Source: an uncultured Duncaniella sp. (GTDB lineage: Bacteria; Bacteroidota; Bacteroidia; Bacteroidales; Muribaculaceae). Taken from it: 64,000 nt of DNA. Under the pieces are notes generated by a model. It was not told the DNA's origin. It did no database searches and saw nothing but the letters and a program-made list of their open reading frames with translations. The position numbers and the translations under genes are program-made. Below, piece after piece: positions 43,477-52,377 of the stretch; position 1 is the first letter of the stretch; the number at the start of each line of letters is the position of its first letter. Location of the stretch: contig CAJTMH010000002.1 in assembly GCA_910577255.1 (NCBI GenBank), positions 248,001 through 312,000 of the forward strand, written 5' to 3'.

Positions 43477-43998
43477 TTACTTGCCCAAAGCACCTTTCAC
43501 TTTATCAGCACCGGCCTTTACCGCATCAGCAGCATTACCGGCCACTTCTGAAGCCTTGTCCTTTGCGGACGATGCAACATCCGAGGCTTTATCCTTAGCG
43601 GCCTCTACCGCATCCTTGGTGGCATCCTTAGCTGCCTCGACCTTCGATGAGGCAGAATCTGCAACCTCCTTGGCGGCGTCCTTGGCGGCCACTACGGCTG
43701 AGTCGGCCTTCTGTTCAAGCTGGGTAAACACGCTTGCAGCAGCTGCATCCTTAGCCTCAACAGCCGGAGCCACTTCCTGGAGATACGCATTGGCAGCTTC
43801 ATCCTTGCCTTCGCTCACCAGCTTGGCTGCATAATCCTGGGCCTGCTGAACATAAATCTTAAGGCTATCGGGATTGGTACAATTTTCAATCTTAGCTTTG
43901 ATAGCAGCCCCTTCATCCTGGGCTTTCTTTTCGCTGCTACCGCACGACACCATCGTTACGGCAGCCAACACTGCGAGTGATAGAAATAGCTTTTTCAT
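43477..43998 (-). CDS. Ala/Lys-repeat (LEA-like) lipoprotein, function unknown
   Basis: A 173-residue lipoprotein: the signal MKKLFLSLAVLAAVTMVSC gives Cys19, followed by GSSEKKA. The second half (about residues 98-173) is a string of short repeats such as KDAAKEVADSA, KVEAAKDATKDA, KDKASDVASSA and KDKASEVAGNA. They have an 11-residue-like period and a strong helical, amphipathic bias, as in LEA or apolipoprotein-like proteins. The function is not known; envelope stress protection or spacing is a guess. The gene stands alone between tRNA-Arg and porU. Confidence 0.8.
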   Translation of the reverse strand: MKKLFLSLAVLAAVTMVSCGSSEKKAQDEGAAIKAKIENCTNPDSLKIYVQQAQDYAAKLVSEGKDEAANAYLQEVAPAVEAKDAAAASVFTQLEQKADSAVVAAKDAAKEVADSASSKVEAAKDATKDAVEAAKDKASDVASSAKDKASEVAGNAADAVKAGADKVKGALGK

Positions 43999-44099
43999 AA
44001 AAAAATCTAATAATACATACTATTTTATAAAGAATTTAGCTATGAAAAAGTTCACTTACCATTCTCTTTTTTTAGATAAACACCCGGTGAACACCTCTA

Positions 44100-47000
44100 T
44101 CACATGGCCGAAACCGCTATGCGCTTTGTTTGTGACGAAGAGACCGGACCTGCCATAGAGTTACCCTCGGTGATCACTGTGGTCTTATACACGTAGATGC
44201 CACGTCCTACACGCTGACCACTCTTATTGGTCAAATCCCATGTAATCGGCGAGCTTGTGTACATGTCGGCACGGCCACGCGATTCTCCGCTCCACATCAA
44301 GGCTCCATTTAGGTCAAACACCTCGACCTTGACCGTAAGCATGGCGTCGGGAAGATTATGCACGACATAAAAATTAGCAGCGACTGTGGCCGGATTAGCA
44401 TCGGAGTACACGTCAAATATCTTGGGGGTGGCCGAGGGATCCACAAAGAAATCAATCGAAGCCGTGGTGGAATTGCCTGCTATATCCCAGACTTTGAGCA
44501 TGGCTGTATGATTTCCGGCAGTAAGTTCAGGGAGCTGATACAATATCTCACCGGCCGGCGAGCCGTCAGCATCGGGAGTATAGTGAGACGATAGATCGGT
44601 AAAATGACTGCTCTCATCAATAAGCAACGACATCTGATGACCGATGCCGGCCGACGACATGTTGAGCCCGACATCATCTTTGACTCTGGCGATAAGCATA
44701 GGCACAGCATCAACCACATCACCGTCGGCGAAACTTTCATGGTTGAGATACATGTATTCTATCACCGGAGGCACGTCGTCGGGCACAGCATCCTCGTCAA
44801 ACCCATAGACGTAGAAGTCGCGGCACACTCCAGCACATTCACGGCCATCATCGGCCACAGCATACATGTTAAGGGTAGCGTTGCGGAAATTATGTGACAC
44901 TTCGGGAGGAAGCACTATGGAGACCTCAAATTCACCGTCGATCACTTTTGCGCGTCCTGTATAAAGGCGTTCGCCCTGCTCCTCAAAGACCGTTTCCGTC
45001 TGGTCCTTCTCCTTGGTCACGGCTATATTGCTCTGCTCAGCGTCATAGAGCGACATCGACATCCAGCCGTTGAAGTCGGTCATCTTGACACCGTGGATAT
45101 CAACTACCGCCCCACGGAACACCGACTTGCCGAGCACCTTGACTGTCACCTGATTCTCCTCGTTGACCTCCACGCCGTCGATGCTTTCGAGCACCACACT
45201 GTTCTCAGGGATGGCGAGGCGCATGGCGGGGTCTCCGAGCAGTACATAGCGGAGCTTGTTGTCATCCGACACCTTGTTTTTAGCACGGCGTATCACCTCT
45301 CCTATAGTATTGAACCGCCCATCGGCATTTCTCGCAAAAGCCTCCTGGCCAAGAGCCACGGTGAGCACACCGTTGCGGGCTATGTAGACAGGACGCACAG
45401 CGGTAAGCCCTGCGATGGCACCTCCGCTGTCAGCCACCACGAGCGATTCAAGACCGCACACAGCCGCACCGTCCCAATGCCCGAACGAGCATGTGGCCCC
45501 ATAGAAGAAGAAGGGTCGGCGCAGATAGAGGTTATTGAGGTCGTTGAGCGTGAACTGCCCCTCACCGGTGAGGGAGTTTATGTTGGCATGACCGATATAG
45601 TTCCACCATATCACACCATCGTCAAAAAGCCCATACATTTTGTCGCGGGCAGCTTGCGAGACACCACCCTGCATCTCGAATGCGTCAAGATAGACCTTGT
45701 GGTAGGTGAACCCCTGACCGGAAGCTGTGCCCCTCAGAGCCTTCTCCATATCCTCGGTTTGCTTAGCATGCTCTCCGCGGTCCTCATCATCGGCAAGGAA
45801 CAGGACCCTGTTGCGCCATTCGCCCTGAGAAGGGGTGTTGACATAGGAGACGAGGCGGTCAACATAGGACTTGGCATCGGAAGCTGTGCGCACAGCTATT
45901 CGGCCCACGCCGATAGCCATCGGCTCGTAGCCGTGACGGAGACCGTTGCCGTCGGCAAGGAAGGTAAGCATGTCATCCGAACAGTAGGAGGTGTTCTCAC
46001 TCGTGCCTAAATCTGTCTGCCAGGTGGGCACAGTGGTGGCGCGACTCGACGACATGGCCGAAGTGAGACGGCGGTGGTCGTGATTCACCCCGCCCATCAG
46101 AAGCACATGTTTGAGCGTGCGCCCCTCATTTCCCGACTGTCCGCGGTCATAGAACATCTTGAGCATATTTCGGATGGCATTGATATCGGCCGAGCCCGAG
46201 CCAAACTCGTTGTAGACCTTGCTTTGCTCCAGCACGAGCACCCTGAGCGAATCGGCACTGTTGCGGTGCATCTCGGCTATCCTCTCGCTCTGGGTCATGA
46301 GATCAGCATGCGAGACGATTACCAAGTCAGGTACCGGCTGGGCATGAATGTCCTGGTTGGCCACCACTGATACCAGTTTAGGCGACCGGAACGAGGCGTT
46401 ATCGTTCCAGGCTACGTAGGTGCGCCAACCGCTGTAGTCGTTTTGCCAGTTAAGCGAAGAGTCAGCCTTACGAGTGCGCATCTCATATATGTCGAGAGGC
46501 GAGGTAATGTCCCACACTGTGGTGCGTTCGCTTCCGCCTTGCAGCGCTACCGCGCGAGAAGACGCGGTGAACACAAGTGTACCGGAAGCCGGCAGGGCGA
46601 TGCGGCGCGTATAATTGATGACGATATTATCAAGATTGGCAAGCGAGACGGTTCCTGAAGCCGAAAAACGCACTCCAAGCGAAAGGCTGGTGCCCCCAAC
46701 GGTGAAACTCTTGCGTATACGGCAGGTATCGCCATAGTCCTCAGTGGGCCTCACGCGGTCGCCGGACGCTGACGGCAGGGTCGCTCCGTTGGCGGTAAAA
46801 GCAAGTTGTCCGGCAGCTGAGGTGGTCTTGGCAAAGAAATCGCACTGCATCCACACTTCAGTGTCATCCCCTGCACGGTCAGTGAGCTGGAAATTGAATG
46901 TGCGCGAAGGGGTGAACCGGAAATCCTCACCGACGAGCTGATGTCCGCTCTCGGCAGGAGTAACCATGTCAAGCTCATGAAACAGACGCTCGGTAAAAGT

Positions 47001-47483
47001 GGTGACCGGAGTCCCTGCCACCTCATCGCTCCCCTCGGCAATGATGGGGCGCTCCACGGCGTCACGGTCGGAGAGATAGTAATAGCCGCAAGTGGAGTAA
47101 GGATTAAGGGAGTGGATATAGTTATCATTACCCACGCGGGTCCATTTCTCAGGCCCGACAGCGTAGAACACTATCCCTCTGGCAGTACGGCTGCTCTGCA
47201 CCATAGGCAGGTCATCCACATAATTATCAATGGTCAGATGATCGGGAATGCGGTTGCCCCCATAGCCATAGACATTGACTTTGGCAGGATCAGAAAAACC
47301 CCAGGCACGAAGGTCGGCATTGGTGATAAGATACATTCCGCTCTCATCTACGCTAATCTTCACCCACCTTCCCGACGAAAGCACGGACGAGGGGGCGTAA
47401 GTGTCAAGACTGAAAGCCGAGGAGGCAACAGGCATCACTACGGCCACAATCAAAATGGTTATATATTTCAGCAGTGTGTTCAT
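44100..47483 (-). CDS. porU: type IX secretion system sortase PorU (C25 peptidase family)
   Basis: Surface protease that removes the C-terminal signal of type IX cargo and attaches it to the outer membrane. The start MNTLLKYITILIVAVVMPVA at 47483 gives 1127 residues with a signal peptide, whereas the upstream methionine adds an unlikely leader. The C25 dyad is His632 in YIGHANINSL and Cys665 in YGATCSFGHWDG. Their spacing of 33 equals that in gingipains and PorU. The C-terminus (SGQRVGRGIYVYK) has the CTD/FlgD-like fold of this system. It is followed downstream by the Ala/Lys lipoprotein. Confidence 0.93.
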   Translation of the reverse strand: MNTLLKYITILIVAVVMPVASSAFSLDTYAPSSVLSSGRWVKISVDESGMYLITNADLRAWGFSDPAKVNVYGYGGNRIPDHLTIDNYVDDLPMVQSSRTARGIVFYAVGPEKWTRVGNDNYIHSLNPYSTCGYYYLSDRDAVERPIIAEGSDEVAGTPVTTFTERLFHELDMVTPAESGHQLVGEDFRFTPSRTFNFQLTDRAGDDTEVWMQCDFFAKTTSAAGQLAFTANGATLPSASGDRVRPTEDYGDTCRIRKSFTVGGTSLSLGVRFSASGTVSLANLDNIVINYTRRIALPASGTLVFTASSRAVALQGGSERTTVWDITSPLDIYEMRTRKADSSLNWQNDYSGWRTYVAWNDNASFRSPKLVSVVANQDIHAQPVPDLVIVSHADLMTQSERIAEMHRNSADSLRVLVLEQSKVYNEFGSGSADINAIRNMLKMFYDRGQSGNEGRTLKHVLLMGGVNHDHRRLTSAMSSSRATTVPTWQTDLGTSENTSYCSDDMLTFLADGNGLRHGYEPMAIGVGRIAVRTASDAKSYVDRLVSYVNTPSQGEWRNRVLFLADDEDRGEHAKQTEDMEKALRGTASGQGFTYHKVYLDAFEMQGGVSQAARDKMYGLFDDGVIWWNYIGHANINSLTGEGQFTLNDLNNLYLRRPFFFYGATCSFGHWDGAAVCGLESLVVADSGGAIAGLTAVRPVYIARNGVLTVALGQEAFARNADGRFNTIGEVIRRAKNKVSDDNKLRYVLLGDPAMRLAIPENSVVLESIDGVEVNEENQVTVKVLGKSVFRGAVVDIHGVKMTDFNGWMSMSLYDAEQSNIAVTKEKDQTETVFEEQGERLYTGRAKVIDGEFEVSIVLPPEVSHNFRNATLNMYAVADDGRECAGVCRDFYVYGFDEDAVPDDVPPVIEYMYLNHESFADGDVVDAVPMLIARVKDDVGLNMSSAGIGHQMSLLIDESSHFTDLSSHYTPDADGSPAGEILYQLPELTAGNHTAMLKVWDIAGNSTTASIDFFVDPSATPKIFDVYSDANPATVAANFYVVHNLPDAMLTVKVEVFDLNGALMWSGESRGRADMYTSSPITWDLTNKSGQRVGRGIYVYKTTVITEGNSMAGPVSSSQTKRIAVSAM

Positions 47484-47570
47484 GATATAGCTATACGTTT
47501 TAATAACGTACATGCCACTGATTTATTGTGAGCCTTGAGGTGATTTGTCGCATGCGGTGATATGTTAAAA

Positions 47571-47615
47571 TCCGTGCCATGAAAGTGCGTTAACATATCA
47601 CTTTCATGGCACGGA
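47571..47615 (-). terminator. hairpin terminator between DUF3256 gene and porU
   Basis: A 17-pair perfect inverted repeat (TCCGTGCCATGAAAGTG at 47571-47587 against 47599-47615), followed on the minus strand by TTTTAACAT. The plus-strand side has ATTTTTT, so it could work both ways. Confidence 0.82.
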
Positions 47616-47640
47616 CTGTGATTTTTTCACTTCACGCGTT

Positions 47641-48273
47641 TCAGCGTTTCAGCTCAAACTTCTTACCGTTCCACACATACACAAGTTGCGGCTTGAGGTA
47701 GGAAGCTATCATTTCGTACATACCCTTGTCGAGAAACCGCGACAGATTGTTGGTAAGAGTCATGCTCCCTGTGGAAGGATCGTACTGATAGGAAGCCAGC
47801 ATGAAAGGCACCTGCATCTCCACGTCGCTGCGATGGCTTTTGCCTTCATCGGTGAGCCATTCGGGCCAACCCGGCTTAGCAAAGTACTGCGACATGTTCA
47901 ACGGACGCCACGAGGAATCAAAAAACTTCACGTTGGAGTCGAGTCCCGGGGTAGCCACTGTGCTTATCAGCGCTATCACCTGATTCTTGCCGGCATCCAG
48001 CACCGCGATTTGCGCGGTGGATGAGTCGGTCATCCTCACACTGAGGGTGGTCGGAGTCAGATCCGTTATCTGCGACTTGCCCTGCAGTGCATTCTGCGAA
48101 GGTGTGCTCATGCCGCTTTTGAAATAATCCACCATGTCAAGGCGGGTATTCTGGTCAAGCAGCGGGAACACCCCCTGCGGAGCCGAGGTGAATGCCTCGG
48201 AGGCTGTCAGTTGAGCCATCGCGGACACTGCCGTCATCAACAATGAGGCCGCGAGAGTGAGGTATCTTTTCAT
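47641..48273 (-). CDS. DUF3256 family protein
   Basis: A 210-residue, probably exported protein with signal peptide MKRYLTLAASLLMTAVSAMA. It is the Bacteroidota family DUF3256, function unknown, recognised by FPLLDQNTRLDMVDYFKSGM near the start and LKPQLVYVWNGKKFELKR at the end. It lies 26 bases downstream of the helicase gene on the same strand and ends at a strong terminator. Confidence 0.88.
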   Translation of the reverse strand: MKRYLTLAASLLMTAVSAMAQLTASEAFTSAPQGVFPLLDQNTRLDMVDYFKSGMSTPSQNALQGKSQITDLTPTTLSVRMTDSSTAQIAVLDAGKNQVIALISTVATPGLDSNVKFFDSSWRPLNMSQYFAKPGWPEWLTDEGKSHRSDVEMQVPFMLASYQYDPSTGSMTLTNNLSRFLDKGMYEMIASYLKPQLVYVWNGKKFELKR

Positions 48274-48299
48274 AATGTGAATCTTGGTAAGGATATGTT

Positions 48300-50012
48300 T
48301 TATTTCTTTTTCTTCTTATCGGCGATCTTTGAATAATCGCGGTCAGCGTCGGCAATCTCACTGTGGATGCGCTTGCCGTAGAAATCGGCACCGGTGAGTG
48401 CCCCTACCACCTTGCGTGCATCGGCCTTCTTGACATCAAAAAGCGAATAGCCCGGGAGCAGGTCGATACGCCCCACATCCACACGCTTGCCGTTGACGAG
48501 CTTGTTAAGCATCTCAATGAGGTTGCCGGCAAAGAACCCGTCGCGCTTGCCTACATTGATATATATGCGTTCCATTCCGCGCTCGGCAGTTCGGCGGTCC
48601 TTCTCTTTGTCGTCCCTCGGACGGTCACCGCGGTCTCCACGGTCACCCTTACGCCCTTTGCGGTCACCCCGTTCAGGTTTGACATCTATGAAGTCGATCT
48701 TGGGAGCGTCTTTGTAGTAGTCGAGCAGACGGTTGAACTCAAGGGAGATGACACGCTTAAGCAGATCCTCCTCCGAAAGCCATTCGAGCTTACGCGAGAT
48801 TCCTGCGAGATAGGGAGCTATCTCCTCCTCGTTGACCTTGACGCGTTCAAGACGGTCGGCAAGGTTGTAAAGCTGCTTCTCTATGATATGTTCCGGAGTC
48901 GGCACATCCTTATGTTCAAACTTTTTGCCGATTATGCGTTCTATCTCGCGCAGTTTGCCTTTCTCGCGCGAGTGGATGATGGCCACCGACACGCCCGATT
49001 TACCGGCACGGCCTGTACGACCGGAGCGGTGGGTATATACGGCAGTGTCATCAGGCAAACCGTAGTTTATCACATGTGTGAGGTCATCGACATCCAGGCC
49101 TCGCGCAGCCACATCGGTAGCCACAAGCAAAGTCACAACGCGGTCACGGAACTTCTTCATCACGATGTCGCGCTGCTGCTGCGAGAGGTCGCCATGCAGG
49201 GCCTCGGCATTATAACCATCTCGGATAAGACTGTCGGCCACCTCCTGGGTATCGCGTCGGGTACGGCAGAAGATTATGGCATAGAGGTTAGGGGTATTGT
49301 CGGCGATACGCTTAAGGGCCAGATACTTGTCACGTGCGTTGACCATATAATATATGTGTCGCACATTTTCAGCACCCTCATTACGTGTGCCCACCACGAT
49401 CTCCTCATAATCCTTCATATAGCGCTTGGCTATCTTAAGGATATCAGCAGGCATAGTGGCCGAGAAGAGAAGCATCTTTCGGTCATCAGGCAGATGTGAA
49501 AGAATCTCTTCGATAGAATCGAGGAAGCCCATGTTGAGCATCTCGTCGGCTTCGTCGAGCACCACCGTGTGGACATCCTCGAGTTTCACCACTCCGCGTT
49601 TTATGAGGTCAATCAGTCGGCCAGGGGTGGCCACGATGACCTGCACACCCGCACGGAGTGTACGCATCTGACTTTCAATGCTCGATCCGCCGTAGACAGG
49701 GAGCACCTTGACTTTAGGGATATATTTCGAGAAGTCGGCCAGATCACTGCCTATCTGCAGACAAAGTTCGCGTGTAGGCGCAAGAATCAAAGCCTGGGGA
49801 TGTTTCTCATCCGGATTAATACGCTGCAGCACCGGCAGACCGAAAGCAGCAGTTTTGCCTGTGCCGGTCTGTGCGAGGGCCACAATATCTTTTGCGTCGC
49901 CCAACAGACGTGGGATGACGCGTTCCTGAATGGGCATTGGATATTCAAATCCTAAATCGGTCACGGCACGTTGCAACGGCTCGCTGACGCCCAATTCTTC
50001 AAATGTACTCAT
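48300..50012 (-). CDS. DEAD-box RNA helicase with DbpA-type RNA-binding domain
   Basis: ATP-dependent RNA helicase, likely acting in ribosome assembly or mRNA turnover. The 570-residue protein shows the Q motif with GFEYPMPIQERVIP, motif I AQTGTGKT (about 47-54), DEAD in VVLDEADEML, SAT in LLFSATMP, and HRSGRTGRAGKSG. A charged RGDRKGRKGDRGDRGDR linker follows at about 445-480. The C-terminal domain (IYINVGKRDGFFAGNLIEML) resembles the RNA-binding domain of DbpA/CsdA. It probably shares a transcript with the DUF3256 gene. Confidence 0.95.
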   Translation of the reverse strand: MSTFEELGVSEPLQRAVTDLGFEYPMPIQERVIPRLLGDAKDIVALAQTGTGKTAAFGLPVLQRINPDEKHPQALILAPTRELCLQIGSDLADFSKYIPKVKVLPVYGGSSIESQMRTLRAGVQVIVATPGRLIDLIKRGVVKLEDVHTVVLDEADEMLNMGFLDSIEEILSHLPDDRKMLLFSATMPADILKIAKRYMKDYEEIVVGTRNEGAENVRHIYYMVNARDKYLALKRIADNTPNLYAIIFCRTRRDTQEVADSLIRDGYNAEALHGDLSQQQRDIVMKKFRDRVVTLLVATDVAARGLDVDDLTHVINYGLPDDTAVYTHRSGRTGRAGKSGVSVAIIHSREKGKLREIERIIGKKFEHKDVPTPEHIIEKQLYNLADRLERVKVNEEEIAPYLAGISRKLEWLSEEDLLKRVISLEFNRLLDYYKDAPKIDFIDVKPERGDRKGRKGDRGDRGDRPRDDKEKDRRTAERGMERIYINVGKRDGFFAGNLIEMLNKLVNGKRVDVGRIDLLPGYSLFDVKKADARKVVGALTGADFYGKRIHSEIADADRDYSKIADKKKKK

Positions 50013-50096
50013 AGTTAATCGTTTATTTCTCTAACCCATTAAGGGCACGATGAGTTCAGTTTTATTTATTTTATTAAATTTATTTATAAGGAATGA

Positions 50097-51512
50097 CTAT
50101 CTCACCCATAGAGTGGGATTGAGTTTCTGACGTTCATTCCTGATTTCAAAGTGGAGGATAGTGCGGTTGGCATCGTCTGGATCGGAATAGATAGTCCCCA
50201 GATTCTGTCCGGCCTTCACATTATCGCCCTGCTTGACACCCACGCTGGCAAGACCTGCATAAATGGTGATATACTTCCCATGGCGCACCATGACTATGGA
50301 GTTGAACCCATCCTGCTTGAAGATATACGAAACCTTACCCGCATACACAGCTCTGGCCTGGGCCCCCTTCTTAACTTCGATATCAATGCCTGAATTATCA
50401 GTCTCTACGTGGGGGAGAGTGGGATGAGGCTGACGACCGAACTTTCTCACTATCTTATAGGTCCCGCTGACAGGGAACAGGAGCTTACCCTTGTTGCTCT
50501 CGAATGAGCCCGAAAGCTCGTTGGCCGCCGTAGAGGCCGCCGTCTGTGTACGTGCGTTGGCCGAGGCCACATCCTTTGCCGACTTGGAAGCCTCGGAGGA
50601 TGATGGGGAAGCCTGGCTGTTGGCCACGGTGGCTCCTTGCTTCTCCTTGGCCGAAGCTTGCTGCGAGGCCTTACGCTTGGCCTGGGCCTCACGCTTCTTC
50701 CTTGCTGCCTCCTCGCGAGCTATGCGGGCTTGTTCGGCGGCAATCAGCTTGTCAAGCTCGCGGTCAAGTGCCGATGCACGTTTTTTCTGCTCGGTCAGGC
50801 TCTTACGCAGGGCCGAATCCTCCTTCCGCAGGTTCGACACCAACTGCTTCGACTCATCCTGCTGTTGGGCCAACACGCGCCTCGTGTCTTCAGCCTTACG
50901 GTAGGCTTTGTCCTGTGCATGGCGCAGGTTGGTCAGATGCTGCCTGCGCTCCGCTATCCTGCCGATGGCCTCTTCGATCGCCGCCGCCTTCTTCTCGCGC
51001 CATGCCGAGAACTGGCGCAGATAACGCACCCTCTGATAAGCCTCGGCAAAACTCTTGGCCGAGAAGATGAACGAGAGGGCATTCATCTCCCCTCCATGCG
51101 GCTGCAACTCCCGCATGGCTTTCTGATAGGCCCGGCGCATATCCTCAAGCTCACCTTCCAGCACATTGATGGAGTCGGCGGTGACATGGATTTCAGAACC
51201 GAGCGAGTCGATATGCGTCTTGAGTCGTTCCACTGTGCTACGGCTCTGTTCTATATCGGCGTTAAGCGAGTTTAGACGGTTTATCTGCTTGTTAAGCTCC
51301 TTGGCGGTAGTGTTGAGCTTGGTGGTCATTTCTGAGATCTGGCGCTGCGTCCTGGTCTTGTCCTTCTTGACAGCCTCGACCGACCGTTGCTGTTGGCTAC
51401 GTGTCGATTTCTTGGCTCGCCTCTGTGCATCAGCCGGCACAGTCACGGCAAGCAGCGCGACCATTATGAGCACTGCACGCCTAAACCATATATTCAGCCC
51501 GCTCGTCACCAT
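50097..51512 (-). CDS. EnvC-like murein hydrolase activator (degenerate M23 domain)
   Basis: Periplasmic protein that activates cell-wall amidases during division. The 471-residue protein has a signal peptide (to about residue 30), long coiled coils (about 35-270), a low-complexity Ser/Ala linker (about 275-335), and a C-terminal LytM/M23 domain. In that domain the metal-binding residues are replaced: NSGIDIEV where active enzymes have HxGxD, and no HxH motif near VRHGKYITIYAGL. That points to an activator, not a hydrolase. It is the last gene of the dut-TPR-DUF4292 run. Confidence 0.9.
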   Translation of the reverse strand: MVTSGLNIWFRRAVLIMVALLAVTVPADAQRRAKKSTRSQQQRSVEAVKKDKTRTQRQISEMTTKLNTTAKELNKQINRLNSLNADIEQSRSTVERLKTHIDSLGSEIHVTADSINVLEGELEDMRRAYQKAMRELQPHGGEMNALSFIFSAKSFAEAYQRVRYLRQFSAWREKKAAAIEEAIGRIAERRQHLTNLRHAQDKAYRKAEDTRRVLAQQQDESKQLVSNLRKEDSALRKSLTEQKKRASALDRELDKLIAAEQARIAREEAARKKREAQAKRKASQQASAKEKQGATVANSQASPSSSEASKSAKDVASANARTQTAASTAANELSGSFESNKGKLLFPVSGTYKIVRKFGRQPHPTLPHVETDNSGIDIEVKKGAQARAVYAGKVSYIFKQDGFNSIVMVRHGKYITIYAGLASVGVKQGDNVKAGQNLGTIYSDPDDANRTILHFEIRNERQKLNPTLWVR

Positions 51513-51519
51513 GACCTTT

Positions 51520-52377
51520 TTACTTTTTGCTCAAACCGCCTACTATTTTCATCACGGCATCACGTGTCACCCTGCGGTAACCGCGGGGCACACTCCAGAT
51601 TTTTGTCGAGCCGGTGTTCCATTCCGCTTTGTTTAGGCTGAGATCAATCTCCGCCTTCAGCTCACCTTTCGACGACGGCACAGTCACCACACTCCTTCGT
51701 GCCATCGGACCGGCCGATGTGACGTAATAGTCGGAGTAATCTACGGTTACATCCTTGCGTGACGGGAGCTCCACGGTCAGTGCGGTAGGCTCACCCTTGG
51801 GCGTTGCTATCTCAAAACTGTAACCCATACCTTTGGGAGCGTCACCAGGAGTTATTGTCCAGGCGGTGCCGGTACCCTCCATCTTGCAGTCACCGAATTT
51901 TGGCACTCCTCCGCCAAGGGCAAACACACGTCCTGTCAGCAGCGACTGCAGGTTGCCAACGGTGGAAGGAAAACTCGACGTAAACTCACCGATGCTCTCG
52001 GCAAGATAGATTTTCTCAAGCTTATAGGTGGCAAACACGGAGTCGGTGGTCACCATCAGCGACGCCATCTCCATGCCAAGCACCCTCAATGACAGATGGA
52101 TATACTCGTTGGCTTTCATCGTAATGACACCGCTTATGCTCATCGAGCGCGGACTTTTGAGCGACAGCTTCACAGGCACTTTCACATCCTCCCACTTGCC
52201 ATAACGCTGAGTCATGGCATTGTAGAGTTGTTTAAGCTGTGCCGAGCTGAGGCGAGTGTCCGGCCCGGCGCCGATTGCATTGTAGATCTCCTCCTGATTG
52301 GCCGCTTGGCGCGATGAACCGCATGAAGCGAGCATGACCGACAGGAGCAATGTGATGAAAAGACTTCGGATGGTCAT
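51520..52377 (-). CDS. DUF4292 lipoprotein
   Basis: A 285-residue lipoprotein with signal LLLSVMLASC (Cys19). The Bacteroidota family DUF4292 is related in fold to LolA/LolB-type lipid-binding barrels; this is family knowledge and not directly visible. Typical segments are VKVPVKLSLKSPRSMSISG and GVITMKANEYIHLSLRVLG. It overlaps the TPR gene by 4 bases and is 7 bases from the EnvC-like gene, so the three envelope genes are tightly coupled. Confidence 0.9.
   Translation of the reverse strand: MTIRSLFITLLLSVMLASCGSSRQAANQEEIYNAIGAGPDTRLSSAQLKQLYNAMTQRYGKWEDVKVPVKLSLKSPRSMSISGVITMKANEYIHLSLRVLGMEMASLMVTTDSVFATYKLEKIYLAESIGEFTSSFPSTVGNLQSLLTGRVFALGGGVPKFGDCKMEGTGTAWTITPGDAPKGMGYSFEIATPKGEPTALTVELPSRKDVTVDYSDYYVTSAGPMARRSVVTVPSSKGELKAEIDLSLNKAEWNTGSTKIWSVPRGYRRVTRDAVMKIVGGLSKK

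Noticed and set aside
45093..46010. A plus-strand open frame of 305 codons opposite porU
   Set aside because: It lies fully within porU, whose catalytic His and Cys are encoded on the other strand; it is histidine-rich in the way typical of antisense frames.
48363..49499. A plus-strand open frame of 378 codons opposite the DEAD-box helicase
   Set aside because: It is antisense to a protein with all helicase motifs; no motif, signal or promoter supports it.
50097..51512. An active M23 endopeptidase
   Set aside because: The metal-binding positions of the M23 domain are replaced, so an EnvC-type activator is the better call.
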